A DNA stretch of 14,622 bases from contig DAOVIK010000013.1 in the NCBI GenBank assembly GCA_030673735.1, positions 1 to 14,622 of the forward strand, given 5' to 3'. The notes beneath the pieces are model-generated. The model did not search any database. It saw only the letters and a program-made list of their open reading frames with translations, and was not told the origin of the DNA. Below, one piece after another: positions 6,695 to 13,441 of this stretch (its first letter is position 1; every line of letters starts with the position of its first letter). This stretch comes from Anaerolineae bacterium (GTDB taxonomy: Bacteria > Chloroflexota > Anaerolineae > Anaerolineales > E44-bin32). A program made the translations under genes and the position numbers.

Positions 6695-9412
6695 GTGGCT
6701 GAAACCACAACGAAACCTAGCCCCGATAAGCCCCTTGTTCGCTTGGAACAAGCCGCAGAAGAGATGCGGGGGAAACTTGCGGCTTACCAGGCTGTGCTGG
6801 CGCGTGAGAATGAGACTCTTCCTCCGGGGGTTATTGATGGACTTCAAGAGCTGAATGACGCCCTATACCAGATCCAAGATCAAGCAAAGGAAATTGAAGA
6901 CGAACGCAACAAGCTGCATGCGCTGGGCGAGATCGGGCACGTCATTAATTCCTCACTCGATCTAGAAACCGTGCTCAGTGAAGTCATGGACACTATCATC
7001 CGCTTGACCAGCGCCGAGCGCGGATTCTTGATGCTGCGCAACCGGCAGGGCGAAATGAGCATTGTCATCGCCCGCAATTGGGATCGCACATCCGTAGATC
7101 CCAGCGAGTACGAGATCAGTACCTCGATCGTCAACGAAGTAGGGAAATCTGGCGAAACTGTCCACACCACCAACGCCCAAATCGACCCGCGCTTCTCCGA
7201 GGAAGACAGCATCGTCGCTCACAATCTTCGTTCCATTCTATGTGTTCCCCTTAAGGTAAGGGGGAAGATGATGGGCGTGATCTACACCGACGATCGCGTG
7301 CGGGCGGGAATGTTTGCCGAAACCGATCAAGCCCTGATCAGAGCTTTTGCTGATCAAGCCGCGGTGGCTCTTGACAATGCCCGGCTTTATACCGAGGCAA
7401 CACGCCGCGCCGAAGAAGCCCACGCCCTAATCACAACCGCACGCTCCATCTCCTCATCCCTTGACTTCGAAATCGTGCTTAATTTGATTGCGGAGCAAGC
7501 CAAGACCCTTCTTCAAGCCGATGCAAGCCGCATTCACCTCCTTGATCCAGAGGGGGAAACCCTGCGTTGCCTCGTCGCCCTGGACCCCCTGTCCGAATCC
7601 CTGATGGCAATGGAGTTGAAGATAGGAGAGGGGCTAACCGGACATGTTGCCGAGACAGGCCGTCCGCTGCTAGTGAACAATCCCTCCTCACATCCACAAC
7701 GCATTCACATCCCGGGCACGCCCGAAGAGGATCCCGAATGCTTGGCCTTCGCGCCGCTACGGATGCGACGACGCACAATGGGCGTCATGACTGTGCGACG
7801 AATCGGCCTAGAGCGTCCTTTCACGGAATCCGAACTCGATCTACTCGATGCATTCGCCGTTCAGGCTGCGGTTGCGATCGAAAATGCCCACCTATACGGT
7901 GAGATTCAATCCCAAGCCGCCAGCCTTGAAACCGAAGTGGTCGCCCGCACTCAGGACCTGGCGCTTTCAGAAGCTCGATACCGCGCCCTTGTCGAGACAT
8001 CCCTGGCAGGCATCTTCCAGGCGGATGCCGAAGGGCGAATCGTCTACTCAAATCAGGCGTTCGCCAATCTTCTCAATGTCCGTCCGGAGACTCTTCTAGG
8101 GAAAGATATCTGGACAGCAATTGGCATCGCGGAGGAAGAAGTCGCGCGGATGAAGGAGGACTACCAGGAACGAATGCAGGGAATGAAGCCGGCGAGGGAA
8201 GTACTTGAAATCGGACTCGTCTCGCCGGATCGTGGACTTGTTCCATGCCTTATGGCCGTCAGCGTGATCACTGATGGCGGAGGCTCTGCACAAGGTGTAA
8301 CTGGATTGTTCCTCGATATTTCCGAGCGCAAAGCTCTCGAGGCTGCACTGAGAGCCGAGCATGACCGCCTCGACGCCATCCTGGCCAACATCGGAGACGC
8401 AGTAATGGTCACCGATGCCAAGCGCAACATCGAGTACGTCAATCCCGCATGGGAGCGCTTGAACGGCTACACAGCCGATGAGGCCATATCTGAATCGCCG
8501 CGCCTGGTGCACAGCGGGCTCAACCCGGCCAAGCAATACGAGGAAATGTGGGAAACGCTTCGCAGTGGAAAAACATGGCGTGGCGAGCTCATCAACCGTC
8601 GCAAGGACGATACGACCTATCATGGCGCAATCACGATCCAGCCCATCCTTGATCATGAAGGAAGGATCATCAACTACGTTGGCGTGCAGCACGACATCAG
8701 TGCCCTCAAGGAGATTGATCGACTCAAATCACAATTCGTATCTGATGTCTCTCACGAGTTGCGCACGCCGCTAACCAACATTCGCCTCTACTTGGACTTG
8801 CTCCACCAAACGCAAGACCAAGCCAAAGTTTCGCGCTACTTGGAAACCCTTTCTCGCGAGAGCGACAGACTCTCACACTTGATCGAAGACCTGCTCTCTC
8901 TCTCAAGACTCGAAGCCGGAGCTACTGAATTCACGCCTACTGCTGTGGATCTCAACAAGCTGATGCAGGCTCTCGCCCGCGACCGGAAGGAGCTTGCCGC
9001 GCGGCAGGGGCTGAAACTGATTGTGGACATTGAGCAGGATCTACCTCCATCTCTAAGTGACGAACGGTTGCTCAGCCAGGTCTTCACAAATCTACTTACC
9101 AACGCCATGAATTACACGCCGCGGGGGGGGGAGATCACGCTGCGCACGGCAAGTGGATCGGATGGCAAGTGGGTCCAGGCAATCGTCGAGGATACCGGTA
9201 TCGGAATTCCACTCGAGGAGCAACCCCTGATCTTCGGCCGCTTCTACCGCGGCCACGCAAGCCGAGCCACCAGCGCCCCTGGTACTGGGTTGGGATTGGC
9301 TATATGCAAGGAGATCATCGACCTGAGCCACGGGGAAATATCTGTTGAGAGTGAAACTGACAAGGGTACCCGAATCACAGTCCAATTACCGGTAGCCCCA
9401 CCGGACGCCTAG
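6695..9412 (+). CDS. soluble sensor histidine kinase, GAF-GAF-PAS-PAS-HisKA-HATPase
   Basis: This is a 905-residue sensor kinase of a two-component system. From the GTG start: an N-terminal coiled-coil-like segment (about 15-75), GAF 1 (about 85-230), GAF 2 (about 250-400), a linking helix, PAS 1 (about 425-545), PAS 2 (about 555-670), then the kinase core. The H-box is FVSDVSHELRTPL with phospho-acceptor His687. The N-box is TNLLTNAMNYTP (Asn803), G1 is VEDTGIGIP (832-839), the F-box is IFGRFYRG, and G2 is GTGLGLAI (863-870). All ATP-binding boxes are intact. No transmembrane helix or signal peptide is visible, so it should sense cytoplasmic ligands, redox or bound cofactors. There is no receiver domain in the protein and no response regulator gene in the window, so it is an orphan here. 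The GTG start is supported by GGAG nine bases upstream and by the promoter at 6625-6653. Confidence 0.95.
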   Translation: MAETTTKPSPDKPLVRLEQAAEEMRGKLAAYQAVLARENETLPPGVIDGLQELNDALYQIQDQAKEIEDERNKLHALGEIGHVINSSLDLETVLSEVMDTIIRLTSAERGFLMLRNRQGEMSIVIARNWDRTSVDPSEYEISTSIVNEVGKSGETVHTTNAQIDPRFSEEDSIVAHNLRSILCVPLKVRGKMMGVIYTDDRVRAGMFAETDQALIRAFADQAAVALDNARLYTEATRRAEEAHALITTARSISSSLDFEIVLNLIAEQAKTLLQADASRIHLLDPEGETLRCLVALDPLSESLMAMELKIGEGLTGHVAETGRPLLVNNPSSHPQRIHIPGTPEEDPECLAFAPLRMRRRTMGVMTVRRIGLERPFTESELDLLDAFAVQAAVAIENAHLYGEIQSQAASLETEVVARTQDLALSEARYRALVETSLAGIFQADAEGRIVYSNQAFANLLNVRPETLLGKDIWTAIGIAEEEVARMKEDYQERMQGMKPAREVLEIGLVSPDRGLVPCLMAVSVITDGGGSAQGVTGLFLDISERKALEAALRAEHDRLDAILANIGDAVMVTDAKRNIEYVNPAWERLNGYTADEAISESPRLVHSGLNPAKQYEEMWETLRSGKTWRGELINRRKDDTTYHGAITIQPILDHEGRIINYVGVQHDISALKEIDRLKSQFVSDVSHELRTPLTNIRLYLDLLHQTQDQAKVSRYLETLSRESDRLSHLIEDLLSLSRLEAGATEFTPTAVDLNKLMQALARDRKELAARQGLKLIVDIEQDLPPSLSDERLLSQVFTNLLTNAMNYTPRGGEITLRTASGSDGKWVQAIVEDTGIGIPLEEQPLIFGRFYRGHASRATSAPGTGLGLAICKEIIDLSHGEISVESETDKGTRITVQLPVAPPDA

Positions 9413-9564
9413 TGAAGCCGTGATCATCCCCTTCTCTTAGGTATACAAGCCGAAGAACTGCACTTCCTCGGAACACTTTTCCCAAATGCTAGCGGATCTA
9501 CATTCCACGCCGGCTAAGGAATTCAAACTCATTTCGACTCTTCTCCAAATTTCCCTTTTCCAAT
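9413..9564. other. intergenic stretch after the kinase gene, possible weak terminator
   Basis: An imperfect stem at 9450-9471 (CCGA-GAA against TTC-TCGG with one mismatch) followed by AACACTTTT could be a weak terminator for the kinase message. I see nothing else up to the promoter-like TTGACA at 9565. A 116-codon minus-strand frame covering 9437-9787 lacks a ribosome site and family resemblance and is not called. Confidence 0.3.
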
Positions 9565-9594
9565 TTGACAATTTCCGCGGGGTTAGCCTATAGT
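9565..9594 (+). promoter_or_regulatory. promoter-like module 1 (TTGACA, 18-base spacer, TATAGT)
   Basis: A perfect -35 TTGACA (9565-9570) and TATAGT (9589-9594) are separated by 18 bases. It would start a transcript near 9601 that runs through the hairpin-rich stretch 9607-9798. Its architecture is repeated at 9814-9843 before the lamin-tail gene, with GCCTATA shared at the -10. Confidence 0.6.
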
Positions 9595-9606
9595 TGTCGT
9601 GCCTGA

Positions 9607-9619
9607 GGGTCAGCCAGGG
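9607..9619 (+). repeat. 13-base direct repeat, copy 1
   Basis: GGGTCAGCCAGGG occurs here and, identically, at 9857-9869. In both places it ends exactly five bases before a potential start codon (GTG 9625 here, ATG 9875 there) and begins 12-13 bases after the -10 box. The AGGG end can act as part of a Shine-Dalgarno. Confidence 0.8.
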
Positions 9620-9624
9620 GGTTA

Positions 9625-9774
9625 GTGCTTGACCCGAACAGACGCTTTGCGGAGCCCGGCTTGCCAAATTGCGCAAGTCGGGTTCCATTTTGCTGCGATT
9701 GCCCTCAGATAAGTAGTCTTGCAAACCACCTTGTTCAAGCCACCCGACCGAGAAGCAGCCATATCCGCATTTGA
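9625..9774 (+). CDS. doubtful 49-residue ORF with a cysteine cluster
   Basis: A GTG at 9625, with CAGGGGG just upstream, opens 49 codons (MLDPNRRFAEPGLPNC...). The middle has cysteines spaced C-x6-CC-x-C (residues 16, 23, 24 and 26). It has a promoter, a Shine-Dalgarno-like repeat and a start codon in the same geometry as the lamin-tail gene downstream. I do not recognise it and see no partner gene suggesting a metal site or a modified peptide. The strong RNA stem inside it competes with a coding reading, and the two interpretations are alternatives. Codon use is not clearly like the neighbours. Confidence 0.2.
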   Translation: MLDPNRRFAEPGLPNCASRVPFCCDCPQISSLANHLVQATRPRSSHIRI

Positions 9775-9813
9775 ACCCTAGCGGCATTTCTAGTGCCGAA
9801 CGAACCTTCTTCT

Positions 9814-9843
9814 TTGATTAACCCCCTTCATAAGGCCTATACT
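9814..9843 (+). promoter_or_regulatory. promoter of the lamin-tail gene (module 2)
   Basis: TTGATT (9814-9819), an 18-base spacer and TATACT (9838-9843) give a plausible promoter with a leader of about 25 bases. The spacing and the GCCTATA run repeat those of module 1, 249 bases upstream. Confidence 0.6.
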
Positions 9844-9856
9844 AGAAGATACGAGC

Positions 9857-9869
9857 GGGTCAGCCAGGG
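9857..9869 (+). repeat. 13-base direct repeat, copy 2
   Basis: GGGTCAGCCAGGG, identical to 9607-9619. Here the AGGGAG at its end serves as the ribosome binding site for ATG 9875 or ATG 9878 of the lamin-tail gene. Confidence 0.8.
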
Positions 9870-9874
9870 AGTCC

Positions 9875-11311
9875 ATGATGGCCCAAGTTTCGGCTGGAGT
9901 GAGTCGGTTGAGGTCCACTGTATTCGTGAGCGTGGCACTCACCGCACTCTGCCTTTCTCTCCTCTCCCTCGCAAATCCTCAATCAGGCCCCTTCAACTCG
10001 GCCCCCGGAGTATCAGCCAGCTCTTCACCCACTATGACGAATACCGAAACCACCGAGGAGACACAAACGCCGACGTCCGCTCCCACCTCCTCCCCTACCG
10101 CACAGGCCAGCGCAACCACGACTTCCATTCCGGAAACGCAAACGCCCACCCCAACAAGAACGATCACTCCCTCTCCTACCGCAACTCCTACGTCAGTCCC
10201 ATCCTTTCCGCCATTCTCTGTGCTGATCAATGAGATCGCATGGGCGGGAACGATTGCATCGGCCTTCGACGAATGGATCGAACTATACAATCCCGGGCTG
10301 GAAGAGATCGATCTAACAGGCTGGCGCCTAGAGGACGGAGGAGACATCTCGGTCACACTCCGCGGCACGATAGGACCTGGTTCATTTTTCCTGCTCGAAC
10401 GAACCGACGACTCGACGATCTCCGACATCAGCGCAAACCTGATCTATACGGGAGGTCTCAATAACGGAGGCGAGACGCTACGGCTTCGTGATCCTAGTGG
10501 TGGTCTCATCGATAGCGCCAATGCCGACGGCGGAGAATGGCCTGCAGGAGATTCTTCTTCGCGTGCCAGCATGGAACGCCGGGGAGGAAGTGATTACTCC
10601 GGCAATTGGGTTACTTGGAATGGGCATGTCTATGCAGGGCATGATGCGGGGGGGAATGCCGTTGCAGGCACCCCGAGGCAACGAAATTCCGTGTGGTACC
10701 CAGCACCGACGCCAACGAGCGTTCCAGGTCGCGTGGTAATCAATGAGGTGCTCATTCGCCCCCACTACGACTGGAACCGATCCGGGGAAGCTGATGTGGG
10801 AGACGAATTCATTGAGCTCTACAATCACGGCCCTGCCGCGGTGGACCTGGGCGGTTGGATCCTCGACGATTTGGCCGGAGGCGGCGCTCCGCCTTACGCA
10901 CTTCCCCATAGGATCATCCTGCCCGGAAAGCGGATTGCGTTTTTCCGCTCACAGACTGGCATCTCTCTCAACGATGCCGGAGATGTCGTGCGACTTATAG
11001 CGCCTGATGGGCGTTTGATCGATCAAATCCGATACATCAGAGTGAGAGCCTTCAATCTTTCCTACGGTCGTCTCCCGGATGGATCTCCGAGCTTTGCATA
11101 TGGTCTCTGGCCGACTCCGGGAGCGGCCAATGTTCTCTTCGTTGAGCCATCCGCTCAGGGTACCCCCACACCTTCTGCTCAGATATCGTCAACCTCAAGA
11201 TGGAACGCTTGCCCCCTTGACAGCCAACCGTGGCCGCTGCTTGCCAGTTGCTCCCGGCATCCCGCCATGATGCGATGGATGCTTTCCCTTGGACTATTCG
11301 TCTGCCGCTAA
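9875..11311 (+). CDS. exported protein with two lamin-tail domains and Thr/Pro-rich linker
   Basis: This is a 478-residue extracytoplasmic protein. A signal sequence or membrane anchor occupies residues about 11-33 (basic RLR, then a hydrophobic run ending LANPQ). Residues about 40-112 are a low-complexity Ser/Thr/Pro linker with TPT and SPT repeats. Lamin-tail domain 1 spans about 115-268 (VLINEIAWAG, DEWIELYNPG, LTGWRLED). A short APTPTSVPG linker leads to lamin-tail domain 2 at about 287-420 (VVINEVLIRPHYDWN, DEFIELYNHG, LGGWILDD), which contains an acidic DWNRSGEADVGDE stretch that may bind calcium. A second short linker follows, and the last 35 residues are Cys- and Trp-containing and weakly hydrophobic. 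Such domains in bacteria occur in surface or secreted proteins, often beside nucleases or hydrolases, but no catalytic domain is present here. ATGATG allows a start at 9875 or 9878. Its role is unknown; adhesion or scaffolding is a guess. Confidence 0.87.
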   Translation: MMAQVSAGVSRLRSTVFVSVALTALCLSLLSLANPQSGPFNSAPGVSASSSPTMTNTETTEETQTPTSAPTSSPTAQASATTTSIPETQTPTPTRTITPSPTATPTSVPSFPPFSVLINEIAWAGTIASAFDEWIELYNPGLEEIDLTGWRLEDGGDISVTLRGTIGPGSFFLLERTDDSTISDISANLIYTGGLNNGGETLRLRDPSGGLIDSANADGGEWPAGDSSSRASMERRGGSDYSGNWVTWNGHVYAGHDAGGNAVAGTPRQRNSVWYPAPTPTSVPGRVVINEVLIRPHYDWNRSGEADVGDEFIELYNHGPAAVDLGGWILDDLAGGGAPPYALPHRIILPGKRIAFFRSQTGISLNDAGDVVRLIAPDGRLIDQIRYIRVRAFNLSYGRLPDGSPSFAYGLWPTPGAANVLFVEPSAQGTPTPSAQISSTSRWNACPLDSQPWPLLASCSRHPAMMRWMLSLGLFVCR

Positions 11312-11312
11312 A

Positions 11313-11326
11313 CAACGGTCCCGTTG
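11313..11326. promoter_or_regulatory. dyad overlapping the -35 of the regulator gene, candidate operator
   Basis: CAACGG (11313-11318) and CCGTTG (11321-11326) are inverted arms with a two-base centre. The second arm overlaps the first three bases of the -35 TTGACA, an arrangement suitable for autoregulation by the winged-helix protein encoded downstream. Confidence 0.35.
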
Positions 11327-11352
11327 ACAATCACCCCCCAGCGTGCAATAAT
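11324..11352 (+). promoter_or_regulatory. promoter of the regulator-patatin operon
   Basis: TTGACA (11324-11329), a 17-base spacer and AATAAT (11347-11352) form a strong promoter starting near 11359. A short dyad TTTCC/GGAAA (11360-11372) sits at the start point. GAGG at 11377-11380 is the ribosome site for ATG 11388. Confidence 0.72.
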
Positions 11353-11387
11353 ATTTTCGTTTCCTTCGGAAATTTCGAGGTTCCAGT

Positions 11388-12095
11388 ATGCAGAAGCTGA
11401 CACGCCGCCAGAGTGAATTCCTCAAGAAGCTGGTTGAACTGCACTATGCGCTCGCCGAACCGATCCACTATTCCACACTTGCTGAGCACTTGGGCGTGGG
11501 AAAGGTTGCCGCGTATGAGATGCTGCGCTTGCTGGAGGAATATGGATATGTATCGGCTGAATATCAGCGCTCCGGCGAAGCTCGCGGCCCCGGGCGTCCG
11601 GCAGTAGTTTTTCTGCCCACCCCTGATGCGGAAGAAGCTTTTGCTGTGAGGGATCAGCGCTCGCATGATCTCAAGGAGTGGAATAAAAGCAAGACGCTAA
11701 TCCTTGAGAAGCTCAGGCTTGCGAAGTATCAGGGCCATGAAAACGCGCTTGAGGAGATGGTCGCTCTCCTTGCGGATCATCCTTCCCCAATCGAATACCT
11801 CGCCGGCATGGTCGCGGCGATCATTCTGGGAATTCAATCCTTGCGAGAAAGCATAGGCTCTCAGTCAATACGAAAAGCCCTCAACAGCATCGGCCTTCCT
11901 GGCGAGCGCGGATTGAGTGCGCTGGGAGGGCTCAGTATCGGTCTTTCTCTGGTCGATAAGTGGAATCAACGCGTGTCGCAGGCATTCTTTGAACACGTGA
12001 GCCGCTACCAGACCATGCTCTCAGAACTCAGCGCCGAAAACCGGCGTCGCCTATCTCAGTTCACACAGGAAGTCATAGAGATCGTATCTGGCTGA
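11388..12095 (+). CDS. winged-helix transcriptional regulator with an unrecognised C-terminal domain
   Basis: This is a 235-residue probable DNA-binding regulator. The N-terminal 65 residues form a winged helix-turn-helix: RQSEFLKKLVELHYALAEP, then ihyStLAEHLGVGKVAAYEMLRLLEEYGYV with the recognition helix at about 38-50, then a wing with GPGRPAVVFLPT at about 67-78. This plan resembles DtxR- or PadR/MarR-type DNA-binding domains, but I cannot name the family. The C-terminal 150 residues are helical, with a fairly hydrophobic stretch at about 135-152 and a Gly-rich GLSALGGLSIGLSL at about 175-188; they may bind a ligand or mediate dimerisation. No metal-binding cluster is obvious. The gene is followed after 29 bases by the patatin-like lipase, so the two are probably co-transcribed. 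Dyads at 11313-11326 and 11360-11372 make autoregulation plausible. Confidence 0.75.
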   Translation: MQKLTRRQSEFLKKLVELHYALAEPIHYSTLAEHLGVGKVAAYEMLRLLEEYGYVSAEYQRSGEARGPGRPAVVFLPTPDAEEAFAVRDQRSHDLKEWNKSKTLILEKLRLAKYQGHENALEEMVALLADHPSPIEYLAGMVAAIILGIQSLRESIGSQSIRKALNSIGLPGERGLSALGGLSIGLSLVDKWNQRVSQAFFEHVSRYQTMLSELSAENRRRLSQFTQEVIEIVSG

Positions 12096-12124
12096 GGCAT
12101 CGACAATCGGGACAGAGGTGAAGC

Positions 12125-13018
12125 ATGACAAGTACGACAGGGGGATTCAATCCACAAAAACGTAGGCCAAGCGTGGGAATCGCTCTTGGCGGAGGCGGTG
12201 CTCGTGGCATCGCTCATATCGGTATTCTCAGGGTACTGGAGCGAGAGGGAATGCCCATTGATTGTCTAGCCGGGACGAGCATTGGCGGGATCGTTGCTGC
12301 CGGCTATGCCAGCGGTCTGACGCCCGATCAGTTGGAGGACGAAGCCAAGAACACCAGCAATATGTGGCGGATGCTGCGTCTTGCTGATCTGACTCCTCTC
12401 AAGCATGGACTGTTGCGCGGGAAGCGACTGCAGAATTTCTTCGAAGACCGCTTGGGAAACAAGACCTTTGCCGACCTTGAAGTCCCTTTGGCGATCGTTT
12501 CCGTGGACCTGAATGCGCGCGAAGAGGCAGTCATCACACAAGGATCGTTGTCACTCGCTGTTAGGGCGACCATCTCCGTTCCCGGCCTGTTCGCACCGGT
12601 CGAGGTTCACGGCCAGCGCTTGGTAGACGGCGGGCTGCTGAACAATGTCCCGGTCAGTGCCGTGCGCCAGCTTGGCGCAGATATTGTAATCGCGGTTGAT
12701 GTTGAGCCAGATCCCCAAGATCCTACCCATGCTCGCTTTACTAGCAGCCGTTGGATGCCGGCAGGGCTTACGCGCACCTTCGCCACGCTTGACGAATCCA
12801 TCAGCCTGATTCTTGCCAAGGTCCAAGAAAGCTATCTGAGTCAGCATCCCCCCGATATATACTTCAGGCCGGAAATCCCCGCCGGTATCAACGTGCTATC
12901 AGGCTACAATCGAGTAGAGGAGTTGATACACGCCGGTGAGAGCTGCGCGGAGGCTGCGTTGCCTGAACTCCGAAGGCTGCTCACCAAGGTTCAAGGCCCC
13001 GACCACCAAGCGCACTGA
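12125..13018 (+). CDS. patatin-like phospholipase (RssA/NTE-type)
   Basis: This is a 297-residue serine lipid hydrolase with a patatin fold, presumably acting on phospholipids or lysophospholipids at the cytoplasmic face. The oxyanion loop GGGGARG is at 22-28, the nucleophile elbow GTSIGG has catalytic Ser52, and the catalytic aspartate of the Ser-Asp dyad is in DGGLLNNVPV (Asp168). The catalytic core ends near residue 200. The C-terminal 90 residues resemble the extension of small bacterial patatins such as RssA. There is no signal peptide or transmembrane helix. GAGGTG lies five bases before the ATG. It sits 29 bases after the winged-helix regulator in one direction, suggesting that the regulator responds to, or controls, lipid turnover; that link is inference. 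The catalytic dyad is intact, so activity is expected, but the substrate is not shown by sequence. Confidence 0.92.
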   Translation: MTSTTGGFNPQKRRPSVGIALGGGGARGIAHIGILRVLEREGMPIDCLAGTSIGGIVAAGYASGLTPDQLEDEAKNTSNMWRMLRLADLTPLKHGLLRGKRLQNFFEDRLGNKTFADLEVPLAIVSVDLNAREEAVITQGSLSLAVRATISVPGLFAPVEVHGQRLVDGGLLNNVPVSAVRQLGADIVIAVDVEPDPQDPTHARFTSSRWMPAGLTRTFATLDESISLILAKVQESYLSQHPPDIYFRPEIPAGINVLSGYNRVEELIHAGESCAEAALPELRRLLTKVQGPDHQAH

Positions 13019-13106
13019 CCTTTAATCCTCATTCAAAACAAGAAGCCCTCCCTGGCATAGCCCTCGATCTTGGGCGCGCCTGCCTCGATGGTCAGAAGCC
13101 CCCCTC

Positions 13107-13115
13107 TGCTATAAT
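13107..13115 (+). promoter_or_regulatory. extended -10 promoter of gatC
   Basis: TGCTATAAT ends nine bases before the ATG at 13125, with no recognisable -35 at 16-19 bases. The predicted transcript would start within about three bases of the ATG, and there is no ribosome binding site, so gatC is probably translated from an effectively leaderless message. Confidence 0.65.
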
Positions 13116-13124
13116 TGGGCTGTT

Positions 13125-13421
13125 ATGGGTCTCACGATCGAGGAAGTGCGCCACATCGCGTTACTGGCGCGCTTGCGTCTCACCCCCGAGGAGGAAGAAC
13201 GCTACACCGAGCAGCTCTCGGCGATCCTTGAGCATGCCGCCAGGCTCAAGGAAGTGGACACGTCACACATCCCACCCACGGCAACGGTTTTACCGTTGCG
13301 TGCACCACTTCGGCCCGACGAACCCAGACCCTCGACTCCACATAAACAAATCCTCGCCAACGCACCACAGGTCAAGGAGGGCATGTTCCGCGTCCCCCCT
13401 GTCCTGGATGTTGAACCCTGA
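13125..13421 (+). CDS. gatC: aspartyl/glutamyl-tRNA amidotransferase subunit C
   Basis: This is the small subunit of the GatCAB amidotransferase, which converts Glu-tRNA(Gln) and/or Asp-tRNA(Asn) to the amidated forms in organisms lacking the matching synthetase. GatC wraps around GatA and GatB and stabilises the complex. The 98-residue length is standard. The N-terminal helix TIEEVRHIALLARLRLTPEEEERY, the ILEHAARLKEVDTSHIPPT segment and the C-terminal PQVKEGMFRVPPVL motif match the family. gatA begins 20 bases after its stop, so the two are co-transcribed. The start at 13125 has no Shine-Dalgarno but a perfect extended -10 nine bases upstream. Confidence 0.95.
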   Translation: MGLTIEEVRHIALLARLRLTPEEEERYTEQLSAILEHAARLKEVDTSHIPPTATVLPLRAPLRPDEPRPSTPHKQILANAPQVKEGMFRVPPVLDVEP

Positions 13422-13441
13422 AGCCCCGGGGCAATTCCCAT

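Larger units (their letters stand above)
9601..9798 (+). ncRNA. candidate structured RNA or leader, family not recognised
   Basis: Reading from the predicted start of module 1, the plus strand folds into several hairpins. Hairpin 1 is GGGTCAGC (9607-9614) with GCTTGACCC (9627-9635), with one bulged base. Hairpin 2 has 14-base arms at 9651-9664 and 9673-9686 (for example CCCGGCTTGC against GCAAGTCGGG), fully paired only if two or three G.U pairs are allowed; on the opposite strand those become A.C mismatches, so the fold favours plus-strand RNA. A longer-range pairing GTTCAA/TTGAAC (9733-9738 with 9771-9776) and a small stem CGGCA/TGCCG (9782-9786 with 9794-9798) followed by a pyrimidine-rich tract could close the element. 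It does not match tRNA, tmRNA or RNase P consensus that I can see. An AGAAGCAGCC at about 9751-9760 recalls the SRP RNA tip loop, but the rest of that motif is absent. It could instead be a long 5' leader or simply a folded non-functional stretch. Confidence 0.35.

Noticed and set aside
8096..8692. 198-codon minus-strand frame within the kinase gene
   Set aside because: It lies opposite conserved PAS domain coding sequence; a shadow frame.
9745..9765. AGAAGCAGCC resembling the SRP RNA tip motif
   Set aside because: The conserved TCAGG and GGAA parts and the flanking long helix of SRP RNA are missing.
9437..9787. 116-codon minus-strand frame in the kinase/lamin-tail intergenic region
   Set aside because: No ribosome site before 9787, no family resemblance, and it lies opposite the promoter modules and hairpins.
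13423..13432. GCCCCGGGGC palindrome between gatC and gatA
   Set aside because: Short, GC-only, and within an operon gap; no T-run, so not a terminator, and nothing suggests an operator.
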